This document shows, one piece after another, positions 33,901 through 44,936 of a stretch of 64,000 nucleotides of DNA. This DNA is from Aspidiotus rigidus (Eukaryota > Arthropoda > Insecta > Hemiptera > Diaspididae). How positions within the stretch are numbered: position 1 is the first letter of the stretch; each line of letters starts with the position of its first letter. Below the pieces are notes generated by a model. The model saw only the letters and a list, made by a program, of their open reading frames with translations. It had not been told where the DNA came from and ran no database searches. The stretch is from positions 248,001 to 312,000 of the forward strand of contig JAVHKY010000040.1 in the NCBI GenBank assembly GCA_035079385.1, in the 5' to 3' direction. The position numbers were made by a program, and so were the translations under genes.

Positions 33901-35394
33901 TCTAGGATATTTTTTGAAATAAAATTTCAAATCAGCATTCGCCCGCTAGTCAATTTCCTATTTCGTTTTGTATATAGATGTACGTATCAGATCTCTGAGA
34001 GAAGCAGAATGATGGAACCGAATTTAAATTACCTCGATAACTAGTCTACGATTCGAAAATAAATCTCTTCTAAGAAATACCGTTGATACGGTGCATTTGA
34101 AGCGCGATTACGCCGCGATAAATGATATTATATGATACTGAAAACTTTCAGAAATGTGTGGCACAAAGAATAAAGAGAGGAATAATATTTATTCGCTGTG
34201 TGGTCCAGCGTGCACCAATACACACACACACACACACGGTGGCGCAGGCAATACCGCTTACGTGGGTTAATATTTACTCTCACGTCGAACACCTTCGGCT
34301 AAACATTCGAAATATTACTTGTAGTAAGTTTGATCTTCGATATTTTTTATGGTCGTTTTTATGGGGTATTAAATCTGGGTCGGTGGTTCATCCAAATTTT
34401 CAGATCGAATCGAACGACATGATAAGAATTTGACGTGAACGAGTTTGGAAGCGCACTAGACCCTCATCTTTCAAACGTTTCACTTTTTCTCTTTAGTCCC
34501 GATTTTTTCTCGCGCGCGTATAATTTATTTATCTATTTATTATTTTATTTAAATTATCGTTGCGAGAAAATCACGGAAGAAATGAACGAATAGAGAACGA
34601 AGCAAACGAGAGAGAAAAATCTATTTCTTCTTTCGCTGTTTTAGAAAAGAAAGAAGATATTATTCGATTACGACCGAGTGAGATGATACTTAAATACATA
34701 TACAAATAGACTGCAGCGCACTTCTTGTAGGTATTATACTGTCGAGAAAATATGTGTAGTCTATCCTATATGTATACTCATACATACCTGGTGACCGAGT
34801 GCAGAAGACCGTCATCGCGCGGCATCATTCATTGTGGCCCGATTCTCCCGACCGAAAGGTCGCAACCACTCTTGAAACGGACCTCTAACCGCTTTGTTTG
34901 AAAAATCGTAAAAGTAAATTGCTCGATCAGGCACTCGCTTTGCGAAATAGGTTTCCATACAAAGAAACTCGTAATTCCGTGCCAAAGCTGTGAACCCTTT
35001 ACATTATTTTTGAAGCCATTTCATTGCTTTCCGGCGACAAAAGCTTTTGATTTCTGACTTCGAGTTTCGTGCTTTATGAGGTCGCGCAGATCTTTTTGAA
35101 GCGTGACGTCTTTTCAGTCAATGTATTTCGAAAAGTTACATCGATTTTTATTGAGAAATTTTGCTTGCAAAAAAGGGAAATAATTTGCCGTATCAGCTTA
35201 AAGCGGCGGAAACCAACTTTTCGTTGATTATGACAGCATCAATCTTACGTGGGTACTCATCGGCAGTCATGTACATGGAATTATCAGCCCGTTCCGGAAG
35301 TTTTGATTCCTCAACTGAATTTCTGCTTCATACATGTATTATTCTCCGCTGCCTACAATTGGGCACAATCGAATCCCGCGATTTTACAACATAA
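33901..35394. other. Unassigned DNA with a short (AC)n tract
   Basis: A CA/AC microsatellite of about nine repeats lies near 34219-34238. Otherwise I see no gene. The stretch at 35160-35394 is more balanced in composition and may be older MULE sequence. Confidence 0.4.
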
Positions 35395-35731
35395 TGGAGA
35401 AAGTTGTACGCATTACTGAACCGCATCATCTAGGATGAATACAGTGATTACACCAAGAATGCTGCAGGAGCATCAGAAACGTGACGGCAAATGGGCGGAC
35501 TTCGACGGGTTTAAATCATAGCGGGCGGAACTCTGGACTTTTACCGTATCAACCTCTGGAGTTAAATGTACGTGCCCTGCATACTTCAAAAACGACAATG
35601 TAAACATGCACTAGGCATCCAAATCCGACGGCAAGAGGTTAGTGTGTCAGCAGAAGCTAAGACTATCCCTCTGGGACAGAAAAGAAGAAGCGGTCGTCCC
35701 GCGAAGGCCAAGAAGGCCCTCATAGTACAAT
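35395..35731 (+). pseudogene. MULE transposase C-terminus with SWIM zinc finger, frameshifted
   Basis: Translation gives the SWIM-type finger VKCTCPAYFKND followed, after one frameshift, by CKHALGIQI, which is the CxC..CxH pattern. Next comes EAKTIPLGQKRRSGRPAKAKKALIVQ and a stop, a known tail of insect MULE transposases. The DDE core is not visible upstream. It lies 107 bp left of the inverted-repeat element at 35839. Confidence 0.75.
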
Positions 35732-35838
35732 AATTAATTGTGTGTTTGTTTTAAAAATGGGAACTGAATTAATGTTTTTTTTCTCGTGTACAGTTATGTC
35801 GTGTGATAGGAAAATGTTCCTGGGCTTATTTATTTTTA

Positions 35839-36947
35839 GGATGTGTCTATTTGCAGGTACTGTACCTACGCGTAAAACGCTATTTGCAGGTACTAATTAT
35901 TTTATTTAAAAAATTGTATAACATAAAATTTTTGAGTCAGTAAGAACGAAATAGACTACAATATTGAAAAAAATACGAAATTAAACATTTGATATTACAA
36001 AATTAATTTTTCCTTCTGTGGCTTCGCCGAAGAGGTAATGAAGGGGGAGCGCTAACTACATCTTCTGTGGGGCAAAGTTTGAGTCTTTTTGGTGGAAGTA
36101 TTGTGGTTGAGAAGGGCTCATTATCTTCAATTTTTGATCTTCTTCTATTCCACCCTCGTTATCATAAGCGAAACAACGAGAACCTTGAAACATCATCCCC
36201 CTGTGACATAGAAAATGAGTGCATCGACGATGTTGTAGATGATTTCATGGATGAAGACCCTTTAGACGTTGAAATTCTGAGTAAAACAGTCAAATATAAT
36301 ACGGTCTTGCCTACTGTTTTGACCATTGCTAGTCTTACATCTGACCATTGGACCGAACAATTCATGACCTACCTTAAGGCATTAAAAGATATTGGAGGCG
36401 TCATCAGGTCGGGTACGAGCATTGCTAGTTTTTTTTCACAGTCCATCTTGGAAATGAAAGCAAAATCTCCTCCGGAAACTTCTCTGAAGGAGTTATCAAG
36501 TGGGTCAACAGGAGATGTTGCAATGCCTGAAGAACAACCCCAATCAAGTTCAGGCATCTTGAAGTACAGGGAGAAAGTTAAAGCAAGGGGGAGGCCAAAG
36601 CGTGTGGCGAGCCAGTTATGCACTTTCAATAAATCCCAGAGCGACCGACAAGCAGAAAAACGCAAGAACACCCATGATTCCACAATACTTCCACCAAAAA
36701 GACGTAAAGTTTGCCCCACAGAAGATGTAGTTAGCGCTCCCCCTTCATTACCTCTTCGGCGAAGCCACAGAAGGAAAAATTAATTTTGTAATATCAAATG
36801 TTTAATTTCGTATTTTTTTCAATATTGTAGTCTATTTTGTTCTTACTGACTCAAAAATTTTATGTTATACAATTTTTTAAATAAAATAATTAGTACCTGC
36901 AAATAGCGTTTTACGCGTAGGTACAGTACCTGCAAATAGACACATCC
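35839..36947. mobile_element. 1.1-kb element with about 270-bp inverted repeats and 9-bp duplication
   Basis: The ends are GGATGTGTC and its exact inverse GACACATCC. The inverted similarity continues inward for about 270 bp (35839-36108 against 36677-36947) with few differences. The 9-mer TTATTTTTA flanks both sides (35830-35838 and 36948-36956). Long inverted repeats with a 9-bp duplication are the hallmark of Mutator-like elements. Near-identity of the arms suggests recent activity or gene conversion. The interior carries the AT-hook ORF. Confidence 0.88.
36247..36783 (+). CDS. Element-encoded AT-hook protein, 178 residues
   Basis: The frame is open from 36007, but the first ATG is at 36247; the earlier part lies in the left inverted repeat. 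The protein starts acidic (MDEDPLDVEI) and has a helical middle (TEQFMTYLKALKDIGGVI). It then carries an AT-hook (RGRPKR, codons near 36592-36609) and a basic nuclear-localisation-like stretch (PPKRRKV, near 36690-36710). The last 35 codons lie in the right inverted repeat. I do not recognise a full family. The RGRPK tail resembles tails of MULE/SWIM proteins, so it may be a DNA-binding accessory protein or the detached tail of a transposase. Splicing to an upstream exon is possible. Confidence 0.6.
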   Translation: MDEDPLDVEILSKTVKYNTVLPTVLTIASLTSDHWTEQFMTYLKALKDIGGVIRSGTSIASFFSQSILEMKAKSPPETSLKELSSGSTGDVAMPEEQPQSSSGILKYREKVKARGRPKRVASQLCTFNKSQSDRQAEKRKNTHDSTILPPKRRKVCPTEDVVSAPPSLPLRRSHRRKN

Positions 36948-36956
36948 TTATTTTTA

Positions 36957-38173
36957 TGAAGCGAGACATTTGATTTCTCGTGCATTATAATAATTTGTAA
37001 TCCTAAAAATTTTCTTTCTCGTCATTAATAATTTCTTCTTGTGAAACATTTATTTTCTTGTTCATCATTTTGAAATGCTGCTAAGTCCCTTTCTTTATCT
37101 TGTGCTTCATATTATTTTTCTCGGGCCGATAAATGGGTGCCAAAAACTGCATGGTAATACAGAAAATCCACACTACCTATATGTTCTTCCTTTTGTATGC
37201 ACAAAGAACTAAAATTGTACAGGTGCACATCTTCAGATATGCAACTAAAACTTGCCCGAGTCTCGAAAAACTCTAGCCGAGGTGATCACCGGACAAGAAA
37301 AATCTTATAATGCTAAATATAGGCCTATAGGTATACATAATCATATGTATAAGGAAAAGAAACCTAAAATTTTTTCAGCCTAAAAGTGATCCAGCACCTC
37401 CAAAATGTCGAGAAAGTTCACCGTTTCCTCTGTCTGTCAACTTTTCTGCAGATGTAATATCTCACTTTTCGGCCAAGAAAAGTCGGTAAGAGACGAGGAC
37501 ATCCAGGAAAACAAAAAGAATTGATATCAAAGCCAAACAAGCAATCAATCACCCATTACTCAACCCCTCATTGCTCCGCCCTTTGTGGACGCATTAACAA
37601 ACATCTCACCCGAGCCTGGTTCACTCATAAGTCTTATCGCAAATCTCACTCAAAGAAGCTATTCCAAATTGAAAATAGTATTCCCTTCTGAGTCGCCTCG
37701 AATCAACTCTCGAATCCTAAAATTGAGTATATCTCGAGAACTACCTACCCAATTCACTGTAATCTGCCTAAGTTTCTAGAAGATTCATCCAGTAATTTTG
37801 GAAGAGTACCGCCGAAAAAATAATCTTATAAAATAATAAATAAATAGGCCTATAATCTAAGAATAAGGAAACCTAAATTTTATTTTATTCAATCGAAAAT
37901 GAGAAATTTTCTCAACAGTATATTAATATTATTTATTTTTGAAACGATGTTCAGAATTATCATTAATAACGACCAATAATGTATGTGACCACCAATGAAA
38001 AACGGTTTCAAGTTCTTCATAATACAGGTTCCCTGTTCGTTTCGATTGACACATCTAATAAAACTGAGCTTTAAGCAGTAAAAGAAGTGAGCTGAAAATT
38101 TTGTAGAAAATTTTTGGACGATCGAGAAAATTTGAATAGAGACGAACAAAAAATACATGCTGAAGAAACATAA
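36957..38173. other. Unassigned DNA
   Basis: No gene is visible. A single copy of ACAGGTTCCCTGT near 38025-38037 belongs to the motif family described at 39265-41092. Confidence 0.4.
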
Positions 38174-38660
38174 TCTATATTACTAAAAAAATGGGTTATT
38201 TGCTGTTATCGCTTATCAACCGATTGGCTTTTCGTATATCCGTATTTTTTTTCCGTAGGCTTGCTTTTAGACGCAAGGTTTTATGAACCGATTGGCTTTT
38301 CGTGCGTATGCGTTTTTTTTGTTTCTAAATTACCTAGCAATATTCGAATACCAGTACCCATTTCCCAAACTATAAAATTAGCCAAGATTTGTGTACTTCG
38401 CGTCCGTCCTGTCCGTTATTAAAAAACTACAGGTATCCGTACTTGAAAAATTTTGTTCTCTCTTTAGTCTACCTGCAAAATAATCTTTTGAATTTTTTTT
38501 TAATGCGGTATTTGTTTAGTGCATTGAGAAATAATGAAAATTAGATGACTATTTTTTTTCCTTTATATAATTTTTTCCAGATAAATATTTCAATATTGTA
38601 TTGTAAATTTATTAATTTTTTTTGCTTCTATCCAGAAGAATTCAACTTGAATCTATATTG
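38174..38660 (+). mobile_element. Helitron-like 5' end
   Basis: The sequence starts TCTATATTACTAAAAAAATG just after an A, fitting the TCTMTAYTA start consensus of Helitrons. The phrase ACCGATTGGCTTTTCGT appears twice (about 38219 and 38287). A second TCTATATTGCTGAAAAAATG starts at about 38652. No RepHel coding sequence or 3' CTRR hairpin is identified, so this is a terminal fragment at best. Confidence 0.4.
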
Positions 38661-39264
38661 CTGAAAAAATGAACTGTTTGCTCAGGGCTACGAATAGGAT
38701 GTACCTATTTATCCCAAATTTTAGAGAATTCATATCGAGACATTTACCAATTTGAACATTCTGATTTGGTAGCTAATATTTTTGTCAATTACATCCATTT
38801 GCCCACAAAATGAAAAAGGAAAAAAAAAGAGAGGAAAAGTACACACAGAAAAAAAGAGAAGTTGAAAAAGAAATTCAGTTGTCATGAGATCAATGACTAT
38901 CATTTCCCACCTCCCAAAAAAAAATAATGTTATAATTAAAATATATCCAAAGCTACGGCAAGAAAGTATGACTACGTGAATAATCAATCAGGAGTGTTAT
39001 ACAAGGGACAAAGGGTTGGGATCGTTCGTAGACATGGGATGATTGAGTCAGATTGTCATTATTCAAGTTACGAAGCTTCTGTTATTGAGTTTCTAGACCG
39101 AGTTGAAACAATCATATGATCATAAAAGAGTTCAAACATAATATTATTGAAATATTATTCTGATGTAATAAAGCTTCAATATTTTCAAAAAGAAGTATAA
39201 ACAACAAGAAAGTTATTCTGGAGTACACAGATGAATCAGTATTACCTTATTAATCTTAAGGCAT
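38661..39264. other. Unassigned DNA
   Basis: AT-rich with purine-rich runs. No gene or element is supported. Confidence 0.35.
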
Positions 39265-41092
39265 TCAACAGGGAACCTCTTGTATTGGGGAGGGGGTCTC
39301 TTGAAGGGAAAACGGGGTAGACCGCCGTCCAGAAAAAAGTGGAACTTGGAATTTTTTCGAGCTATGTATGATAGGAAGGGGACTTGAAAAAATTCCGACC
39401 TTCGAGCTATATAATAAGAGGGGGGGAATGGGAAATTGCGAGTATCAAGCTGTATTTGATTGGAGCTAATTTCAGATAATTTCTTCTTTTGATCTATGTA
39501 TGATAGAAGAGGAACTTTGAAAATCACGACTCTCTTAACGAAGGAACGCAGAGACCTTTTCTATGGATCTAATTGCTTTTAACAACGAGTCAAAACCAAA
39601 ACATTTGAGAAGTAAAACTGTAATTGAAATTTATAATTATGTGTGATTTATAATATTAATTATAATATGATAGAAGGTAGACTTGGAAAATTTTGATGTC
39701 CAACTTGCAAGCTATGCTGAATGATAGAACGAGGACTTTGACGGCAGACGGCGGGGCGCAAAAATTTTCAAAAGGCGCAAGACCCTTTAAAGGACAAGTT
39801 CTCTGTTAATTTCGAGCTATAAAATATGATAGGAGGGGAAGGGGGTTTAGAAAAATTATGGCTTCCCTAACAAAGTTAAACGAGGAAAGCAGAAAAGCTA
39901 TTCTATGGGGCGCATTGGTTTTAAAAGTGGAAGTTGCTCTTTCATGATAATATTGTGAAAGCTGGAATTAACATTATGCAACTCCTTTGGTGGATGAAAA
40001 ATTCTAATTTATTGTGCTACCCTCTGTACATAGTTTGATATTTGAAATTTTGCTGAGGGCAACTTCTGTATATTTGAATATTGGAACTTGACTAATATGG
40101 TGAGATTTTCTTTTTTTCGCTTCTCAACTTTCGGTTTGTATTCTGTTATCTATTGCAATTTTGAAAGATCCGTATACCTTTGTCTTTTTTAATTATTATA
40201 TAATATGGAACGAGTGACTTTAATACAGAATTATGAAAGTGATACTGCCAATTGTATTTTATCGATATTGTTTTCAAATGTGTCGACGCTCAGTGGAAGG
40301 AAATTGGAAAAATTTCGACATCAACTTCCACTATCACGCTAAGTTTACCTAAATTGATCCGAGGGGAATTTTAAAAAATGTTGACTTTATACTTCCCAGC
40401 TATACGCACCAGGTGATAGAGAGTGACTTGGAAAAAATTTTGACTTTCGACGTCTGGGACTTGAAAAAATTTCTTCACCGGACAGTGGATGTCAAAATTT
40501 TCAAAAAGACCCCCCCTCCCCATAAAATAGGTTTTCTATTGAAATTTTGAATGTCGAGCTTTATCTGTTGGGAGGGAACTTGCAAAAATTTGCACTTTCG
40601 AGCTATACCGGATGAGGCCAAAAGATGTTATACCAGTTGAATGGGAGTTTGCACTAAATCTGTTGTAGCGTAAAAACGCGAACTGTAAGACATAAACTTC
40701 AAATCTACGAGATTTGTATCTAATTTTATCTTCAATTTTCTCCCCTACCCAACGTTCTATAACTTTTCTGAGCCGAGTTATGGACCAAAATTTCCCAAAA
40801 ATTGACCAACTTGCCAAGGTTTTCAAAATAAGAAATTGAAAATTCCCCCATTAGATTCAAATTCGTAGACTTGAAGTTTACATCAAACGTTATTCGCGTT
40901 TTTGTGCTACAACAAATTCAGTCTAAATCTCCATTTGACTGCTAACATCTTTTGGCCTCACTCGGTACATCATGGGAGGAGGGCTTTGAAAAATTTCGAT
41001 ACAATATAATATGATGATAAATTTTGAATGTCGAACTACTCAAAAAAAAAAGTATCTATAAGAAAGAGAGTTCCATAAAACAGGTTCCCTGT
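39265..41092. mobile_element. Repeat region bounded by CAGGGAACC and GGTTCCCTG motifs
   Basis: It opens with AACAGGGAACCTCTTGTATT and closes with ATAAAACAGGTTCCCTGTT, the same end motif as the TTAA MITE at 61251-61769. The inside is a degenerate array of the phrase GAGCTATATATGATAGGAGGGGACTT with AAAATTTCGAC, broken by other text. No TTAA or other duplication is visible at these limits, so it may be a rearranged array of several copies. It does not encode a protein. Confidence 0.5.
40606..40966. mobile_element. Foldback MITE nested in the repeat region
   Basis: The left 110 bp (from CCGGATGAGGCCAAAAGATG) matches the reverse complement of the right 110 bp (ending CATCTTTTGGCCTCACTCGG) with moderate divergence. 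Shared inner phrases include AAAAACGCGAA and AACTTCAA-TCTACGA. About 140 bp lies between the arms. It has no coding capacity. Confidence 0.7.
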
Positions 41093-43422
41093 TTGCTCCG
41101 ATTAACGCAGTTACTGAAGAAAAACCCGAACAGCTAACTAAGTGGGCTGCCAGTTTTTTGTTACACGTTTTTTAATAATGTACTTTATTTAGGATCATTA
41201 TAATCTTCAGAAATAGCTTGAGAGAAAAGAATTGTACATGTGTACCATGGCATCCTTTCAAAGTAGTGCTGTACTACAACAATTTTTAAGAGGATTGTCC
41301 TTTCTTGCGTATTAAAAACTTCGTCATCGTTGAAAGGACTTCTGGCTGACAGTAATTTTGTTCACTACTGATGGTGACAAATTTGCCGAAAGCATTTTTT
41401 CTTTGTAAAGTTTATAAATTATATACCGTATGGTCTATTGTAAAAGTATTTTTATTATTTTAATATTATTCAAAATATCGAGGATTTTGGATGTCCATGA
41501 CTATAAAATTTGGATATATAATTTATTCTGCTTGTAGTTGTAAGAATAACATATTCCAAGTCTTCGCAGTCTTTGACACTTTGAAAAAAGTTTTGTGAAA
41601 TGATATTTCGATTCAACCATCAAAAGTTGAAAGTTGATATTGTTTTTCACGTAAAATTGGCTCAAGTCTAGAAGAGGAGAAAAGAACTCCATTTCCTCCA
41701 TAGATTTCATCATGAGACCTCGTCTCGCACCCAAAAATATCGATTGAACAAAAAAAAAAAACTGAGTCTAGAGGATATTGTGAATACATTTTATCAACTA
41801 ATTTTTGTTCTTAGAAGTTTGGAGCTTTAATAGACTATTTAGGCATCACTGCAAGTTTTTTCTGCAAAATTATTTTTGAGAACCTTCTTCAAATCCTCCA
41901 ATAAATTTGTTATAAACTAACGAGAATGTCAACGGTTATTGAGTTTTCATCTCAGCGACTTCTGAAGCCCCTTCTGGCAATTTAAAAACTTTATAAAATC
42001 TTGAGAAGTTTTTATGAATTTTTTAAAAGTATTATGGTACGATTAGTGCCTTACAATATGAATAAATAAAATCATAATAATTGAGAAAATCGTATTTTCA
42101 AAGGTACTTGACTAACAATCTAAAAATAATCCTGCGAGCGTCTTGCTAGTGGTAAATAAAAAGGAGAGAGAGAGAGAGAGGAAAAAAAAACAATGAATAA
42201 GTTTTGCGTGCGAGTAAAACGGTAAAATGATGGAGAAAAAAAAAAATATTGATACTCGAAGCTTGTCACTATAGCGGTGCGCGAAAAAGGTGTGAGAAAC
42301 AAGGCGAAGGAACGCATTTTAAAATAAAAAAAAGGCAACTCGTATAAGCATTAAATGCACCCATATACAGTACGTGTACATTCTCCTAAGTGCATAATGA
42401 CTGCTCTTTATATTCTGTTGCACGCAATCGCTACCTTCTTTCCAATCATATTGTTCTATAGCATCGCTGATAAACGAAACCGGCTTCTATTCAGTACAAC
42501 TTGTGTGTAGGTATACTCATTCTTCAGTTAGCTTATTTTATATACCTAATGAAAACCACATTGGAAGTGTGAAAATGTTGTTCTTATCAAATTCTATACA
42601 TTACTCAATCTGTACTGAGAATCGTTTTTGTTTTAGTTTTTAAATTGTCCCGCAGTATCTAGCGCGTACTTGTATACAATCATCATTATCGTGTAGGTAT
42701 AGTGCTGATGCCGTACCGCATCATATTGTCGTATGGTATGCGTTTGTACCACTACGATGCAAGCATAATATTATTATAATATTATACTGCACTTTTATTG
42801 GCGACACCTTTTTACAGCAGCACCATAAGGTACCATGCAACAACAACACCAGCTCGTCATCCCACTTATCATTTAGGGTATATGTGTACGAGACAAAAAT
42901 GCAAAAGGAGTACGAGATAGCTTTTGACAACTTAAACTTGCCATATATTCATACCAATGCATCGCTCAATTGTATCGTACTCGTATCGTACAGTCATAGT
43001 CTTCCTCGTGGACAATTGTTCATTGTTGACACTCCATTTTCAACTAATAAGAGGAGGATTAGGCATTCGAGTGCAGTAGAAATCTTAAAACTAGGAAAAT
43101 ACCTGAATAATTTGAGATAGGTATGCTGACGATGTGATCCCACTGATGTCAAAATCAATACAAGAAGTAATACTACATTACTGTACGTACATGCGGGTAA
43201 AGTGAGCGTTTACTCAATGAGGCAAAAATTGCTTTCTGAGCTGGAGGCGAGTCGAGCAATTTGCCGAGCTGGTGAACGTTCACGATATCCGCATATATTG
43301 TAAGACACCTTTTTCTATAAAGGATGTTGAAACGAAATTCAATCAAGGAACACACAAACGTTATTGGCTGATTCATCTTTTGTTCACGCTAATCCTGGAA
43401 CTTGATTGGCGAATTCGTTTTT
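41093..43422. other. Unassigned DNA with a GA tract
   Basis: A short (GA)n tract lies near 42164-42181. No gene, RNA or element end is supported. Confidence 0.4.
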
Positions 43423-43581
43423 CTTTCCCACGATTCCCCGTCACTTTCACGAAGTGAATCTCACGAGAAGCACATCTCACAAAAGACATTTTCACGAAAA
43501 TGTTTTCACGAAAATTGCTTCTCCCGAATACAATTTCACGAAAATTTCCTTTACTAACATTTTGAAATACAATATCTTGGT

Positions 43582-43945
43582 CCTCAAAGCGGCAACCTAC
43601 AGTAGCAATCAGCACGATGATCGCTGAGTTTTACGCGTTATGCGATATCACCAGAGATATTCTCTGGGTTAGACAATTTGTTGATGCTCTTGGATTAAAA
43701 TCATGTGTTCCTACACTTGTACTTGAAGATAATCAGGGTTGTATCGATATCGCTAAAAATCCAAGCAATTTTAGAGGCACTCGACAATTGGATACTAAAA
43801 CGTTCTTTGTACGAAATGAAATTGATATAAGAGCATTTTACTCGAACGTATTGACACCAATCAAAATACAGCTGATATTTTTACTAAATCACTTACTGCC
43901 TGTAAATTTACGAAATTCCGAGAAGATCTTGGTTTAAAAATGTAA
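43582..43945 (+). pseudogene. Ty1/copia RNase H C-terminal fragment
   Basis: The translation begins KRQPTVAISTMIAEFYALCDI, continues through LVLEDNQGCIDIAKNP and, after one frameshift near 43860, ends NQNTADIFTKSLTACKFTKF then a stop. These are the RNase H and C-terminal blocks of copia-type Pol. The usual Glu in the ST-EAEY block is altered (MIAEF). No LTR or integrase is present. The fragment lies just inside the left end of the MULE, so it was either inserted or captured. Confidence 0.85.
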
Positions 43946-44936
43946 CATTTTATTTGTACTTTAGTTTCAGGCAATGGCGAATCAATAAACTTGCGATAAT
44001 ATTTCAAATTTGAAAATCTGTAAAGTTCAAAATTCTTTGTAAACTTCTGTAAAATTGATCGAATGACCAAATTGATATACCGTGTACGAAAATAAAGTAA
44101 AATACGTATTACCAGAATCTACTCTGCAGAGATAGACGGACTGTACTTTACTCTTGAAACTCGTTTAATCGGATCGCCATGTTTACTCAAATACTCGTAC
44201 ATGTAAAAAAAAAAAGGAAACATTTTGTGTCAAAATTTCTGGTAACAATTATAATTCTACAGGCAACAAAGCACATGACTTACCCTGATGTATTTAATTA
44301 GTTTCCGTTAAAATTCTGTAAAAACTTATTGTATTAATACCTAATACCGGTACATCGATTTATCTTATCTTGAATTGTATCATCACTGGTATCACACTTG
44401 TAAAAACAATACTACAAAATTGAAAGAAAATAAAATGAACTAAATCGTTGAATTGCTCACACTCCACAGGTTTTTAGCGGTATAGTACCTTTTCCTCTAT
44501 ATTCGGCAGTTTGTACTCTGCATTTTATATCGTTAGGAGAGTTTTTATTATTTTTCTCTCTTTATTCTATCAGCCACATTACGCATATTTTTACTAACAG
44601 GTCTGGCTGTACCTGCGGGGAAGTGTTAAAATTATCAGGTTTTGCAGACCTGTAGCCTATTAATATAAATGCTTGTTGATATACTATTGGCTGTCAAGAT
44701 ACTTATGAATATAAGTTTTCGTGTTCACAAATATTCTGAAATAAATATTCACTTCTTCCCTTGCCTTCGGTTGATCAACTTCTAATATTTAATGAACATT
44801 CTTGGACATGGTAATGAAGAAGAAGACATTTCTATGGAGAATGTATCATCTATGCTACTTGTAACACAGATTGTGTGAGCGAGTGTTCGTAGGTATTCCA
44901 ATTCGGTGGCATCATCTCTATGTTGTGTGTAACTCG

